A stretch of DNA of 64,000 nucleotides. Origin: Variovorax davisae (GTDB lineage: Bacteria > Pseudomonadota > Gammaproteobacteria > Burkholderiales > Burkholderiaceae_C). The DNA lies in contig NZ_JASZYS010000014.1 of the NCBI RefSeq assembly GCF_030316845.1, forward strand, positions 1 to 64,000, given 5' to 3'. Made by a program: the position numbers and the translations under genes. The notes under the pieces were generated by a model. It searched no databases and was not told where the DNA came from. It was given only the letters and a program-made list of their open reading frames with translations. Positions 25,689 to 33,752 of this stretch are shown here, piece by piece; positions within the stretch are counted from its first letter, which is position 1, and every line of letters begins with the position of its first letter.

Positions 25689-26678
25689 ATGAAGCAGTCT
25701 GCCGCCGAGCGGCCCGATCCAACGCCCCAGCGAAAGGCCGCCATCGCGCGTGGCGCCGCCCTTGAGCACACCGGCAAGGTCCAGGTCGAATCGATTCCGA
25801 ACTTCAACCTCGATCGCACCATTTTCAAGACCCTCGAGGGCAAGGTCGCCCGCTTCGCAGTGACCACCCGGGTGGCCAAGGAGGTCCACTGGGACGCTGC
25901 CGCGGCCCAGGCGGTGCAGGCCGAGTACGGGGCGGCCCGTTCCGCGCACCCACTGCCCGAGGTCAGCGCCGAGTTGCTGCAGTTCCTGGTACGGGAGTGC
26001 GACTTCGATGTGGAGCACGCCGACGGCTCGTTCCTCGACCACCTGTACTTCTGCTTCGAATACAGCGCGCAGCACTATCCCGGGCGGTCTCCCCTGGTGA
26101 TGCTGCTGCACTCGATTCTCGGCACCGGCACCAACACCTTCGCGATGGGCGCCGACAAGATTCCGGCACTGCGCAAGCTGATAGCGCCCTCGGAGTGGGT
26201 GCAGATCGAGGCGTTTCCGTCCGTGCTGCGCTTGCTCTACGCCGGCTCGCTACGCCGGGAACTCCGCCAGAACCTCCACCGCGCAGATGCCATCGCCTCC
26301 ATCACCTTTCACCGGGTGATCGACAACGAGCCGATCACGATGAGCGGCGAGGCGCTCTGGGTCGCGCTGAACTACCAGCTCATCCACCTGGTGGATTTCC
26401 TCCCGGTGGCGAACTGGTCGGCGTATCAGAACGACCCGTTGTTCATCCTGTTCCGCGACCTGCACGACTTGCTCGGGCAGGCGGGCAAGCGGGAGGCCAG
26501 CGTGGACTACACGGCAAGCCCACGCTCTCGCAGGCTGGAAGGCGAGCTTCAGGGCATGGGCGCCTGGCTCACCACCCTGATACCGGCGAGTGTGAGCGAG
26601 CGGATGACGGCCAAGTCGGTCACTCGCTTCTCGGAACGCATCGGGCACTCCCTCGACTACCGGATCGCCTGGGCCTGA
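25689..26678 (+). CDS. Hypothetical protein divergent from the LanC-like gene (329 aa)
   Basis: A 329-residue soluble, mainly helical protein starting MKQSAAERPDPTPQRK with GGAGG six bases upstream. The region about 35-60 (FNLDRTIFKTLEGKVARFAV), about 112-150 (FCFEYSAQHYPGRSPLVMLL, then ILGTGTNTFAMG) and about 215-275 (TFHRVIDNEPITMSGEALWV; LIHLVDFLPVANWSAYQ) are the most ordered. No signal peptide, catalytic signature or known domain is recognised. It shares an 84-base divergent promoter region with the LanC-like gene, which suggests that they are functionally linked; that is inference only. Confidence 0.7.
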   Translation: MKQSAAERPDPTPQRKAAIARGAALEHTGKVQVESIPNFNLDRTIFKTLEGKVARFAVTTRVAKEVHWDAAAAQAVQAEYGAARSAHPLPEVSAELLQFLVRECDFDVEHADGSFLDHLYFCFEYSAQHYPGRSPLVMLLHSILGTGTNTFAMGADKIPALRKLIAPSEWVQIEAFPSVLRLLYAGSLRRELRQNLHRADAIASITFHRVIDNEPITMSGEALWVALNYQLIHLVDFLPVANWSAYQNDPLFILFRDLHDLLGQAGKREASVDYTASPRSRRLEGELQGMGAWLTTLIPASVSERMTAKSVTRFSERIGHSLDYRIAWA

Positions 26679-26690
26679 CGGCCGGCGCCA

Positions 26691-27533
26691 TCAGGGCAGC
26701 AGCTCGAACTTCAGGTCCGCCAGCGGCATCACCTTTTCTTCGCGCACCAGCTTGTATTCGGTGTTCGGGCCCAGCCACTTGGCCCAGAGGCGGTCGAGTT
26801 CGCCCGACTTCTCAAGCGCATACAGCGCGCCGTTCACCTTCGCCAGCAGCTGCGGTTCGTCCTTCTTCATGCCGATGCCGATCGGCTGCAGCACCATCGG
26901 CTCCTTGATCATCTTGAGCGGCACGCCCTCGGTCTTCGACTGGTTGACCAGCTTGGTGATGGTCATCGTGTTGGCCACCATGCCCATCGACTTGTTCTGC
27001 TGCACCGCCATGAAGGCCGACCCGGTGTCCTGGAAGGTGACGGGCTCGGAGCCGTTCATCTTGATCGACAGCTCGGAGGTCGAGCCCTTGGTCGAACTCA
27101 GGCGCTTGCCCTTGAAATCGGCCTTGGTGGTGCCGGGGTCCGAGGCCTTGACCGCCAGCATCTCCTTGGCGACGTAGTAGGGATCGCTGAACTGGATCTG
27201 CTCGCCGCGGCTCTTGGTGTACGCCAGGTTGGCGATCGTCACGTCGACCCGGCCCAGCTTGACTTCGGGCACCCGCGCCTCCACCGACAGCGGCGTGACC
27301 TTGGCCGTCAGGCCCAGTTCCTTGGCCAGCGCGTTGCACAGGTCGACGTCGTGGCCGACCATCTCGCGCGTCTTCGGGTCCGGCGCGGCGAACGGCGGCA
27401 CGTCGGCGAAGGTGCCGCACTTGAGTTCCTTGCGCGCGGCGATGTCGGCCCACTGGTCGGCATGCGCCAGCAAGGAGAGCGCGGACAGGCAGACGCCCAG
27501 GGCGCCGAGTTGAAGAGCGGTCGGTTTCGACAT
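26691..27533 (-). CDS. Amino-acid ABC transporter substrate-binding protein
   Basis: Periplasmic receptor, 280 residues, family 3 (SBP_bac_3). Signal peptide to about residue 25 (LSALSLLAHA), then family elements DVPPFAAPD, GHDVDLCNALAKELG, VDVTIANLAYTKSRGEQIQFSDPYY and LDRLWAKWLG. AGGAG lies eight bases before ATG 27533. It ends the SDR-permease-permease-ATPase-receptor unit, so its mRNA probably starts at the Nac-type promoter near 30682. Probable ligand is an amino acid or a derivative; specificity cannot be read. Confidence 0.92.
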   Translation of the reverse strand: MSKPTALQLGALGVCLSALSLLAHADQWADIAARKELKCGTFADVPPFAAPDPKTREMVGHDVDLCNALAKELGLTAKVTPLSVEARVPEVKLGRVDVTIANLAYTKSRGEQIQFSDPYYVAKEMLAVKASDPGTTKADFKGKRLSSTKGSTSELSIKMNGSEPVTFQDTGSAFMAVQQNKSMGMVANTMTITKLVNQSKTEGVPLKMIKEPMVLQPIGIGMKKDEPQLLAKVNGALYALEKSGELDRLWAKWLGPNTEYKLVREEKVMPLADLKFELLP

Positions 27534-27570
27534 GGAAATCTCCTGGAGGGGTGAGAGGGCTGGGAAAGGG

Positions 27571-28338
<768 letters not shown>

Positions 28339-28381
28339 GGTCTGTCTCCGTCGGGTTTCTGGGCGGGCCGTCTGCGCGGCC

Positions 28382-29137
28382 TCAGGGATTGGCGGCCACG
28401 GCGGGTGGCAGCGAGCCACCGTCGGGGTCCTGGCGGACGGCCGTGCCGAGCCGCTTGAGTGCGATGCGGCGCTCCAGCCAGAGCGCTACCCGGGTCAGGC
28501 TGAAGCAGACCACGTAGTAGGTCATCGCCAGGATGAAGAACACCTGGAAGGGCTTGGTCAGCAGCTGGTTGTTGATCTGGTTGGCCGCGAAGGTGAGCTC
28601 CTGGACATTGATCACGTAGCCCAGCGTCGTCTCCTTGATGGTCGAGATGAACTGGCTCAGCATGCTCGGCAGCATGTTGTAGAGCGCCTGCGGCAGGATC
28701 ACGTAGAACATCGTCCCGAGGTGGCTGTGGCCCAGCGCGCGCGCCGCCTCGCTCTGCCCCTTGGGCAGCGACTGGATGCCCGCGCGCACCACTTCCGACA
28801 GGTAGGCGCCCTCGTAGATGACCAGCGTGCAGAGCATCGTCGTGAAGCCCGACACGTCGTGCCCGATCAGGATCGGCACCAGGAAGTAGACCCACAGGAT
28901 CACCATCAGCAGCGGCACGCCGCGCACGATGTACACCAGCACCGTGGCCGGCACGCGCAGCAGCTTCCACGGCGACAGGCGCGCCAGCGCGAGCAGCACC
29001 GACAACGGAAACGCCAGCACGATGCCGAGCACCGACAGGATCAGCGTGGCGACGATCCCGCCCAGGGGCCCGTTCGGATACTGGCCCACCAGCAGCAGCA
29101 GCCAGTTGTCCCGGAGGATCTCGAAGATGCTGAACAT
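28382..29137 (-). CDS. Amino-acid ABC transporter permease (second)
   Basis: A 251-residue inner-membrane permease of the HisM/GlnP type. It has five predicted helices and the EAA loop QSEAARALGHSHLGTMFYVI followed by LPQALYNMLPSMLSQ. It is preceded by only three bases from the companion permease and the two likely form a heterodimer. The KETTLGYVINVQEL segment is typical of polar amino-acid permeases. Confidence 0.92.
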   Translation of the reverse strand: MFSIFEILRDNWLLLLVGQYPNGPLGGIVATLILSVLGIVLAFPLSVLLALARLSPWKLLRVPATVLVYIVRGVPLLMVILWVYFLVPILIGHDVSGFTTMLCTLVIYEGAYLSEVVRAGIQSLPKGQSEAARALGHSHLGTMFYVILPQALYNMLPSMLSQFISTIKETTLGYVINVQELTFAANQINNQLLTKPFQVFFILAMTYYVVCFSLTRVALWLERRIALKRLGTAVRQDPDGGSLPPAVAANP

Positions 29138-29140
29138 GGG

Positions 29141-29842
29141 CTACCTCGCACCGACGATTCGATAGCGCCGGGCCACCCAGGCGCCGACGGCCATGATGAG
29201 AAGTGAGAACGCCAGGTACAGCACGGTGGCGGCGCTGTAGGCCTCGAAGGTGCGGAAGCTCTGGCTTTCGATCTCCTTGACCGCATGCGTCAGCTCGGCG
29301 ACGCCGATCGCCATCGCCAGGCTGCTGTTCTTGAACAGCGAGACGCTGTGGTTCACCAGCGCCGGCACCGCGTTGCGGATCGCCTGCGGCAGCATCACGT
29401 GGCGCATCGAGCCGATGTAGCCGTGGCCCAGCGCCCGGGCGGCCTCGGCCTGCCCGGCGGGAATCGAGCGCAGGCCCGAGCGCATGTCCTCGCTGAAATA
29501 CGCCGCCTGGCACAGGCCCAGCGCGACGATCGACAGCAGGGTCTCGGCGTTGTGCTCCGAGAGCCAGGCCTGCAAGGCGTCGGGCAGCAGGCTGAAGATG
29601 CCGAAGTACCAGAGCATCAGCTGCACCAGGGTCGGCACGTTGCGGTGGTAGGACACGTAGGCCGCCACGGCGCGCTCGGCGATCGGCTGGCCCGTCAGGC
29701 GCACCACCAGCAGCACGATCGCGATGCTCATCGCCAGCAGCCACGAGCCGGCGGCGATCTGCAAGGTGGCCTCGATGCCGTGCAGCAGCATCAGGCCGAA
29801 TTCGGGCTTGAGCAGGATCGCCAGGAGATCGAATTCCTTCAT
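29141..29842 (-). CDS. Amino-acid ABC transporter permease (first)
   Basis: A 233-residue inner-membrane permease of the HisM/GltJ type. Features: the YHRNVPTLVQLMLWYFGI region (RGTPLLVQ-like), the EAA loop AGQAEAARALGHGYIGSMRH with VMLPQAIRNAVPAL, and SLFKNSSLAMAIGVAELT. It follows the SDR gene by 51 bases on the same strand and begins the transport part of the unit. Confidence 0.92.
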   Translation of the reverse strand: MKEFDLLAILLKPEFGLMLLHGIEATLQIAAGSWLLAMSIAIVLLVVRLTGQPIAERAVAAYVSYHRNVPTLVQLMLWYFGIFSLLPDALQAWLSEHNAETLLSIVALGLCQAAYFSEDMRSGLRSIPAGQAEAARALGHGYIGSMRHVMLPQAIRNAVPALVNHSVSLFKNSSLAMAIGVAELTHAVKEIESQSFRTFEAYSAATVLYLAFSLLIMAVGAWVARRYRIVGAR

Positions 29843-29893
29843 TGCCGGTCCTTGGTGTGGCGGGCGCCGTGCAGAGGGAGGTGGGCCCCGGCC

Positions 29894-30646
29894 TCAGGCC
29901 TGCGCCGCGCCGGGACGCGTCGTCGACAGGCCGCCCGGAACCTGCAGGGTGGGCGTGATTTCCATGTGGCCGACGTTGACCGCGATGGGCGCCGCGATCG
30001 CGAAGGCGATCGCGTCCGCGATGTCCTGCGCCTGCGGCAGCTCGAAGCCTTCGACGAAGCGCTGGTAGGTGGCTTCGGAATCGCCATGCACGTGCGCGAA
30101 GATGTCGGTCGCGACGCGGCCCGGGCAGATCTCGGTGACCCGCACCCGCTTGCCGAAGCAGTCGATGCGCAGTTGGCGCGACAGCATGCTCACGGCCGCC
30201 TTGGTGGCGTGGTAGGTGCTGTTGCCGCCGAAGTTGTAGGCCGCCGCGATCGAGCTGATGTTGACCACGTGCCCGCGGTCGCGCTCGGCCATGCCGGGGA
30301 CGACGAGCCGGCAGAGGTGCAGCACGGCGCGCAGGTTGACGTCGACCAGCAGGTCGATCCCTTCGGCGTCGGCCGCGAGGATCGAGCCGGGCCGGTCGAC
30401 GCCGGCGTTGTTGACCAGCACGTCGAAGTCGACCTCCTGCGTCAGCGCGGTGATGCCGCGCAGGTCGCTGACGTCGATGGCGTGCGGGATGCAGCCGGTG
30501 CGCGCGGCCAGGTCCTTGAGCTTGTCGCCGCTGCGCGCCAGCGCGTGGACCTGCAGGCCCTCCTTGCGCAGCCGCTCGACCACCGCGGCACCGATGCCGG
30601 AGGAGGCGCCCGTCACGAGGGCTGTCTGGTAGTCGGAGAACGGCAT
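29894..30646 (-). CDS. SDR-family oxidoreductase (3-hydroxy acid dehydrogenase-like)
   Basis: A 250-residue NAD(P)-dependent dehydrogenase of the classical short-chain family. Cofactor motif TGASSGIG (12-19), NNAG in VDFDVLVNNAGVD, catalytic Ser in VVNISSIAAAY and YxxxK (YHATKAAV). The sequence resembles the YdfG/serine dehydrogenase branch, which oxidises 3-hydroxy acids including serine. It is first in the unit with the amino-acid importer; its promoter carries an ATA-N9-TAT operator at -64. Substrate assignment is inference from similarity and context. Confidence 0.88.
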   Translation of the reverse strand: MPFSDYQTALVTGASSGIGAAVVERLRKEGLQVHALARSGDKLKDLAARTGCIPHAIDVSDLRGITALTQEVDFDVLVNNAGVDRPGSILAADAEGIDLLVDVNLRAVLHLCRLVVPGMAERDRGHVVNISSIAAAYNFGGNSTYHATKAAVSMLSRQLRIDCFGKRVRVTEICPGRVATDIFAHVHGDSEATYQRFVEGFELPQAQDIADAIAFAIAAPIAVNVGHMEITPTLQVPGGLSTTRPGAAQA

Positions 30647-30688
30647 GGCGATGGCTTTCGATGGAAGGAAGAACGGTGCGATGGATTC

Positions 30689-30718
30689 ACTGTATCGAGC
30701 GCTCCGGCAACGCGCCAA
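30689..30718 (-). promoter_or_regulatory. Promoter of the SDR-ABC importer operon
   Basis: Reading the minus strand: TTGGCG (30718-30713), 18-base spacer, TACAGT (30694-30689); predicted start near 30682, 36 bases before the SDR ATG. The end of the -10 box is exactly 57 bases from the centre of the ATA-N9-TAT operator at 30739-30753. Two other promoters in the window share this layout. Confidence 0.65.
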
Positions 30719-30738
30719 GACGGTTTCTCTGTGGAGCG

Positions 30739-30753
30739 ATAAGGGGCCCTTAT
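30739..30753. promoter_or_regulatory. Nac/LysR-type operator upstream of the SDR-ABC operon
   Basis: ATAAG-GGGCC-CTTAT, a 15-bp palindrome of the ATA-N9-TAT type bound by Nac proteins and with the T-N11-A feature of LysR sites. A conserved AAGACGGTTT element (30717-30726) lies 22 bases from its start, exactly as in the copy at 35632-35668. Confidence 0.72.
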
Positions 30754-30806
30754 GTCGCCCAGGAAGGGTGCGCGCCGACTCAGGGTTAGCACCATGTCCG
30801 TGCCCG

Positions 30807-31571
30807 TCAGGCCGCCTGCCGGGAGATCGGGACCACCCGTCCGTGCGCCTCGACCAGCCCGCGCACCCCACGCGCCAGCGCCACGGCCCCCGGCGTGTCG
30901 CCATGGACCAGGATCGAATGGACGCGCATCGGGATCTTCCGGCCGCCATAGCTGGTGACCGTGCCCTCCTCCAGCAGCTGGCGGACCCGGGCCAGCACGC
31001 GCGCCGGCTCGTGGATCACGGCGTCCGGCATCTTGCGCGGGATCAGCAGGCCGTCCTCGTCGCAGGCGCGGTCGGCCAGGAAGGTGGTGCGCACCCGCAG
31101 CCCGCAGTGCGCCGCCGCCTCCTCGATGGCGCGGCTGGCCGACGAGCTGATCGTGAGCGACGGATCGAATTCGGCGACCGTGCGCACCAGCGGCCCGGCC
31201 AGCGCCGGATCGGCCGCCGCCATGTTGCCGAGCGCGCCGTGGAAGCTCATGTGCGTCATGCGGTGGCCGGCGGCACGGGCCATGCCCGACAGCGCGGCGA
31301 GCTGGTAGAGCACGCAGGCAGCGAGTTCCACCGTCTCCATCTGCATCTGTCGCCGGCCGAAGCCGACCAGGTCCGGAAAGCCCACGTGGGCGCCGACGTC
31401 GACGCCGTTGCGCAGCGCCGTGCGCACCGTGCGGTCCATGATGAGCGGGTCGCCGGCATGGAAGCCGCAGGCGACGTTGGCCGACGAGACGATGCCGAGC
31501 AGGGCCTCGTCGTCGCCCATGCGCCAGGGGCCCAGCCCCTCGCCGAGGTCGGCGTTCAGATCGATGTCCAT
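30807..31571 (-). CDS. pxpA: 5-oxoprolinase subunit PxpA (LamB/YcsF family)
   Basis: A 254-residue protein of the LamB/YcsF family, the subunit that with PxpB and PxpC forms ATP-dependent bacterial 5-oxoprolinase. Family signature: DLNADLGEGLGPWRMGDDEALL, SSANVACGFHAGDP, GVDVGAHVGFPDLVGFGRR and SILVHGDTPGAVALA. It is the last gene of accB-accC-pxpB-pxpC-carrier-pxpA, 22 bases after the degenerate carrier gene. In this setting the true substrate may be another lactam or urea-like compound. Confidence 0.9.
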   Translation of the reverse strand: MDIDLNADLGEGLGPWRMGDDEALLGIVSSANVACGFHAGDPLIMDRTVRTALRNGVDVGAHVGFPDLVGFGRRQMQMETVELAACVLYQLAALSGMARAAGHRMTHMSFHGALGNMAAADPALAGPLVRTVAEFDPSLTISSSASRAIEEAAAHCGLRVRTTFLADRACDEDGLLIPRKMPDAVIHEPARVLARVRQLLEEGTVTSYGGRKIPMRVHSILVHGDTPGAVALARGVRGLVEAHGRVVPISRQAA

Positions 31572-31593
31572 GGTGAGGTCCCTTCGGCGCCAG

Positions 31594-31959
31594 TCAGTTC
31601 GTTTGAAACTCGATCAAGGCGGCGCCGAACCCGACCGCCGCCCCATCGTCCGCGAGCCACCGGGCCACCTGCCCGGCCACCGGCGCGAACACCGGCAGCA
31701 GCAGGGGGCCGATCTGCAGCACGCCAACGGCCTGCCCTGCCGGCACCGGCGCGCCGATGGGCGCCAGCGGTGCGGCGTGCAGCGGGTGCGCATGCCGGAA
31801 GACGCCGACCGAGGCGGCCCGCAGCGTCGTGGCTGCGGGGCGGTCCGGCGGCGCGCCGAAGCGCAGCGTCTCGAAGGGCGTGTGCAGTTCGAAGTAGCCG
31901 ATGTCGGTGGCGGCCAGCCAGCGCGCGATGTCCTCGCGTTGGGCGTCGGTCTTCTTCAT
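31594..31959 (-). CDS. Biotin-carrier-like protein without the biotinylation lysine
   Basis: A 121-residue protein built like the operon's own AccB: the N-terminal helix (ARWLAATDIGYFELHTPFETLRF) matches AccB residues 13-32, and the C-terminal half (APVPAGQAVGVLQ, then VAGQVARWLADDGAAVGFG) matches the biotinyl domain hammerhead. The EAMK motif that carries biotin in AccB (K105) is here QIGP, so lysine is lost. It likely serves as a structural or regulatory subunit. It overlaps pxpC by four bases. Confidence 0.72.
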   Translation of the reverse strand: MKKTDAQREDIARWLAATDIGYFELHTPFETLRFGAPPDRPAATTLRAASVGVFRHAHPLHAAPLAPIGAPVPAGQAVGVLQIGPLLLPVFAPVAGQVARWLADDGAAVGFGAALIEFQTN

Positions 31960-32942
31960 CGGCCGCCGCCCCGCGCGCCGCAATGCAGCGCCACCATCCG
32001 CTCGACCTTCGCAAGCCATTGACGGGCTTCTTCGCGCGCCGCCACGGCCTGGGCCCAGGTGGCCTCGATGAAGCGGATGCGGCTGCCGATCGGCGCCTGC
32101 CCGAGCCGCCACAGGTCGGCCTCGATCACGGTGCCGAACTTGGGATAGCCGCCGGAAGGCTGGGCGTCGCGCATCTGGACGATCGGCTGGCCGCTGTGGG
32201 GCACCTGGATCACCCCCGGCACGATGCCGTGCGACAGCAGTTCCATGGGTGCGATCGGCCGCAGCGCCTCGCCGTCGAGCCGGTAGCCATAGCGATCGCT
32301 CTGGGCGGTGATCTTCCAGTCCCGGTTCCAGAAGGCCTCGCGCGATGCCGGCTCGAAGGCCAGGTATTCGGCCGCCGGCAGCACCCGGACCGCCGCGATG
32401 CCGTCGCGCTGCAGGGGCATGGCCAGTGACGGCGGCACCAGGCCGAAGCCGGTGGGCCTGCCATTGCCGTCGTGGCCGCAGCGCAGCACGTCGCCGCGCT
32501 TCAGCGCCCGCCCCTCGAAGCCGCCGAAGGCGCCGCGCAGCTGGGTGCTGCGCGAGCCCAGGACCTCCGGCACGTCGACCCCGCCGGACAGGCACAGCAA
32601 GGCCCGGCTGGCCCGCGCCGGGCCCTTCGGGACGCCCAGTGCCAGCACCTCGCCGGCGCGCGCGCGATGCGTCCACCAGGGCAGAAGGGGCCGCTCGTCG
32701 AGCCGCGCGTCGCAGTCCGCACCGGTCAGTGCGAAGGTGCAGTCGGCGCCGAAACGCACTTTGAAGGGAAACACCGGGATCTCGATGCCGGCCGCCCCCA
32801 CCGCGTTGCCGAGCATCAGGTTGCCGGCCGCCAGCGCCAGGTCGTCCATGGCGCCCGAGGTGCCGACGCCCCAGCGCAGGCTGCCGTTGCGGCCGAGGTC
32901 CTGGACCGTCGCCAGCGCCGCGTTCGAAAGGATTTCGATCAT
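31956..32942 (-). CDS. pxpC: 5-oxoprolinase subunit PxpC (KipA, biotin-dependent carboxyltransferase family)
   Basis: A 328-residue protein of the KipA/carboxyltransferase C-terminal family, also found in urea amidolyase. Diagnostic segments: ALATVQDLGRNGSLRWGVGTSGAMDDLAL, NAVGAAGIEIPVF, FALTGADCDA, LCLSGGVDVPEVLGSRSTQLRGAFGGFEGR and the C-terminal GGYPKFGTVIEADLWRLGQ. It acts with PxpB and PxpA. The start at 32942 is the family start; an upstream ATG at 32966 lies near the dispersed repeat. Confidence 0.92.
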   Translation of the reverse strand: MIEILSNAALATVQDLGRNGSLRWGVGTSGAMDDLALAAGNLMLGNAVGAAGIEIPVFPFKVRFGADCTFALTGADCDARLDERPLLPWWTHRARAGEVLALGVPKGPARASRALLCLSGGVDVPEVLGSRSTQLRGAFGGFEGRALKRGDVLRCGHDGNGRPTGFGLVPPSLAMPLQRDGIAAVRVLPAAEYLAFEPASREAFWNRDWKITAQSDRYGYRLDGEALRPIAPMELLSHGIVPGVIQVPHSGQPIVQMRDAQPSGGYPKFGTVIEADLWRLGQAPIGSRIRFIEATWAQAVAAREEARQWLAKVERMVALHCGARGGGR

Positions 32943-32976
32943 CTCAGTGCTCCACCCAGCGATCACGTGACGCGCG

Positions 32977-33092
32977 ATGCATGAAACCGGCGCAGCCGGA
33001 TGCCAGGGATACCGCGGAACCGGCTTTGCCGGGCCGCTGGTATCGCCCCCTCGAGGGGGAGGCGCCGCAGGCGCTGCGGGGGTGTTTCATCT
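32977..33092. repeat. Dispersed intergenic repeat, copy A
   Basis: About 115 bases between pxpC and pxpB, nearly identical to the reverse complement of 58484-58597 with only a handful of mismatches and one small indel. It contains nested hairpins: CCGGCTTTGCCGG at its middle and CCCCCTCGAGGGGG beside it. The ends are GAAACC/GTTTC-like. The pxpB stop codon is formed by the last bases of the repeat (TTTCAT edge). No coding potential of its own. Confidence 0.85.
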
Positions 33093-33752
33093 CAGGATGG
33101 CCTCCACGCGGAAACGGATCATGTCGCCGGGTTCCAGGGCGGCCGGCGGGTCGGCCGCCGGGTCGAAGAAGGACATCGTGGTGCTCCCGATGGTGTTCCA
33201 GCCGCTCGGACCCGCCGACGCGGAGACGCCGGTCTGCGCACCGCCGATCGACACCGCGCCGCCCGGGATGCTCATGACGGGCACCTTGCGCCGCGGCGTG
33301 GCCAGGCGCGGGTCCATGCCGCCCAGGTAGCAATAGCCGGGATGGCTGCCCAGCGCATACACCGGATAGAGCGGCGCGCTGTGGAGCTCGACGATCCGCT
33401 CGACCGAGAGCCCGGTGTGGGCCACCACGTCCGCCATGTGCGGCCCGCCGGCGCCGCCGTAGACCACCGGCAGCTCGACCACCCTGCCTCTGCGGGCGAG
33501 CGGTACGGCGGCCTCCCATGCGGCCATCAGCCGCGCCTGCAGGCCATCGAGAGTCGGCGGCGGCTCGACGAAGGTCAGCATCAGGTTCTTCATGCCCGGC
33601 ACCGCCTCGCGGATCTCGGGCCAGGCCTCGGCCTCCTTCGCCAGCGCCCAGATGCGCTGCTGCGCTTCCAGGTCGAACGCGCCCGGCGCCTCGAACAGCA
33701 GCGCCGTGGTGCCGAGCAGGCTGAAGGCCGGCGTCGCGGGCGGCGTGTTCAT
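33087..33752 (-). CDS. pxpB: 5-oxoprolinase subunit PxpB (KipI, allophanate hydrolase subunit 1 family)
   Basis: A 221-residue protein of the KipI/PxpB family. Recognisable elements: KNLMLTFVEPPP, VELPVVYGGAGGPHMADVVAHTGLS, VELHSAPLYPVYALGSHPGYCYLGGMDPRLATPRRKVP and SIPGGAVSIGGAQTGVSASAGPSGWNTIG. It overlaps accC by four bases. Its stop codon falls in the edge of the dispersed repeat, so the repeat may have altered the original end. Confidence 0.92.
   Translation of the reverse strand: MNTPPATPAFSLLGTTALLFEAPGAFDLEAQQRIWALAKEAEAWPEIREAVPGMKNLMLTFVEPPPTLDGLQARLMAAWEAAVPLARRGRVVELPVVYGGAGGPHMADVVAHTGLSVERIVELHSAPLYPVYALGSHPGYCYLGGMDPRLATPRRKVPVMSIPGGAVSIGGAQTGVSASAGPSGWNTIGSTTMSFFDPAADPPAALEPGDMIRFRVEAILR

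Noticed and set aside
32977..33092. Insertion sequence remnant
   Set aside because: No transposase frame and no target duplication seen at either copy; hairpins and size fit a dispersed intergenic repeat better.
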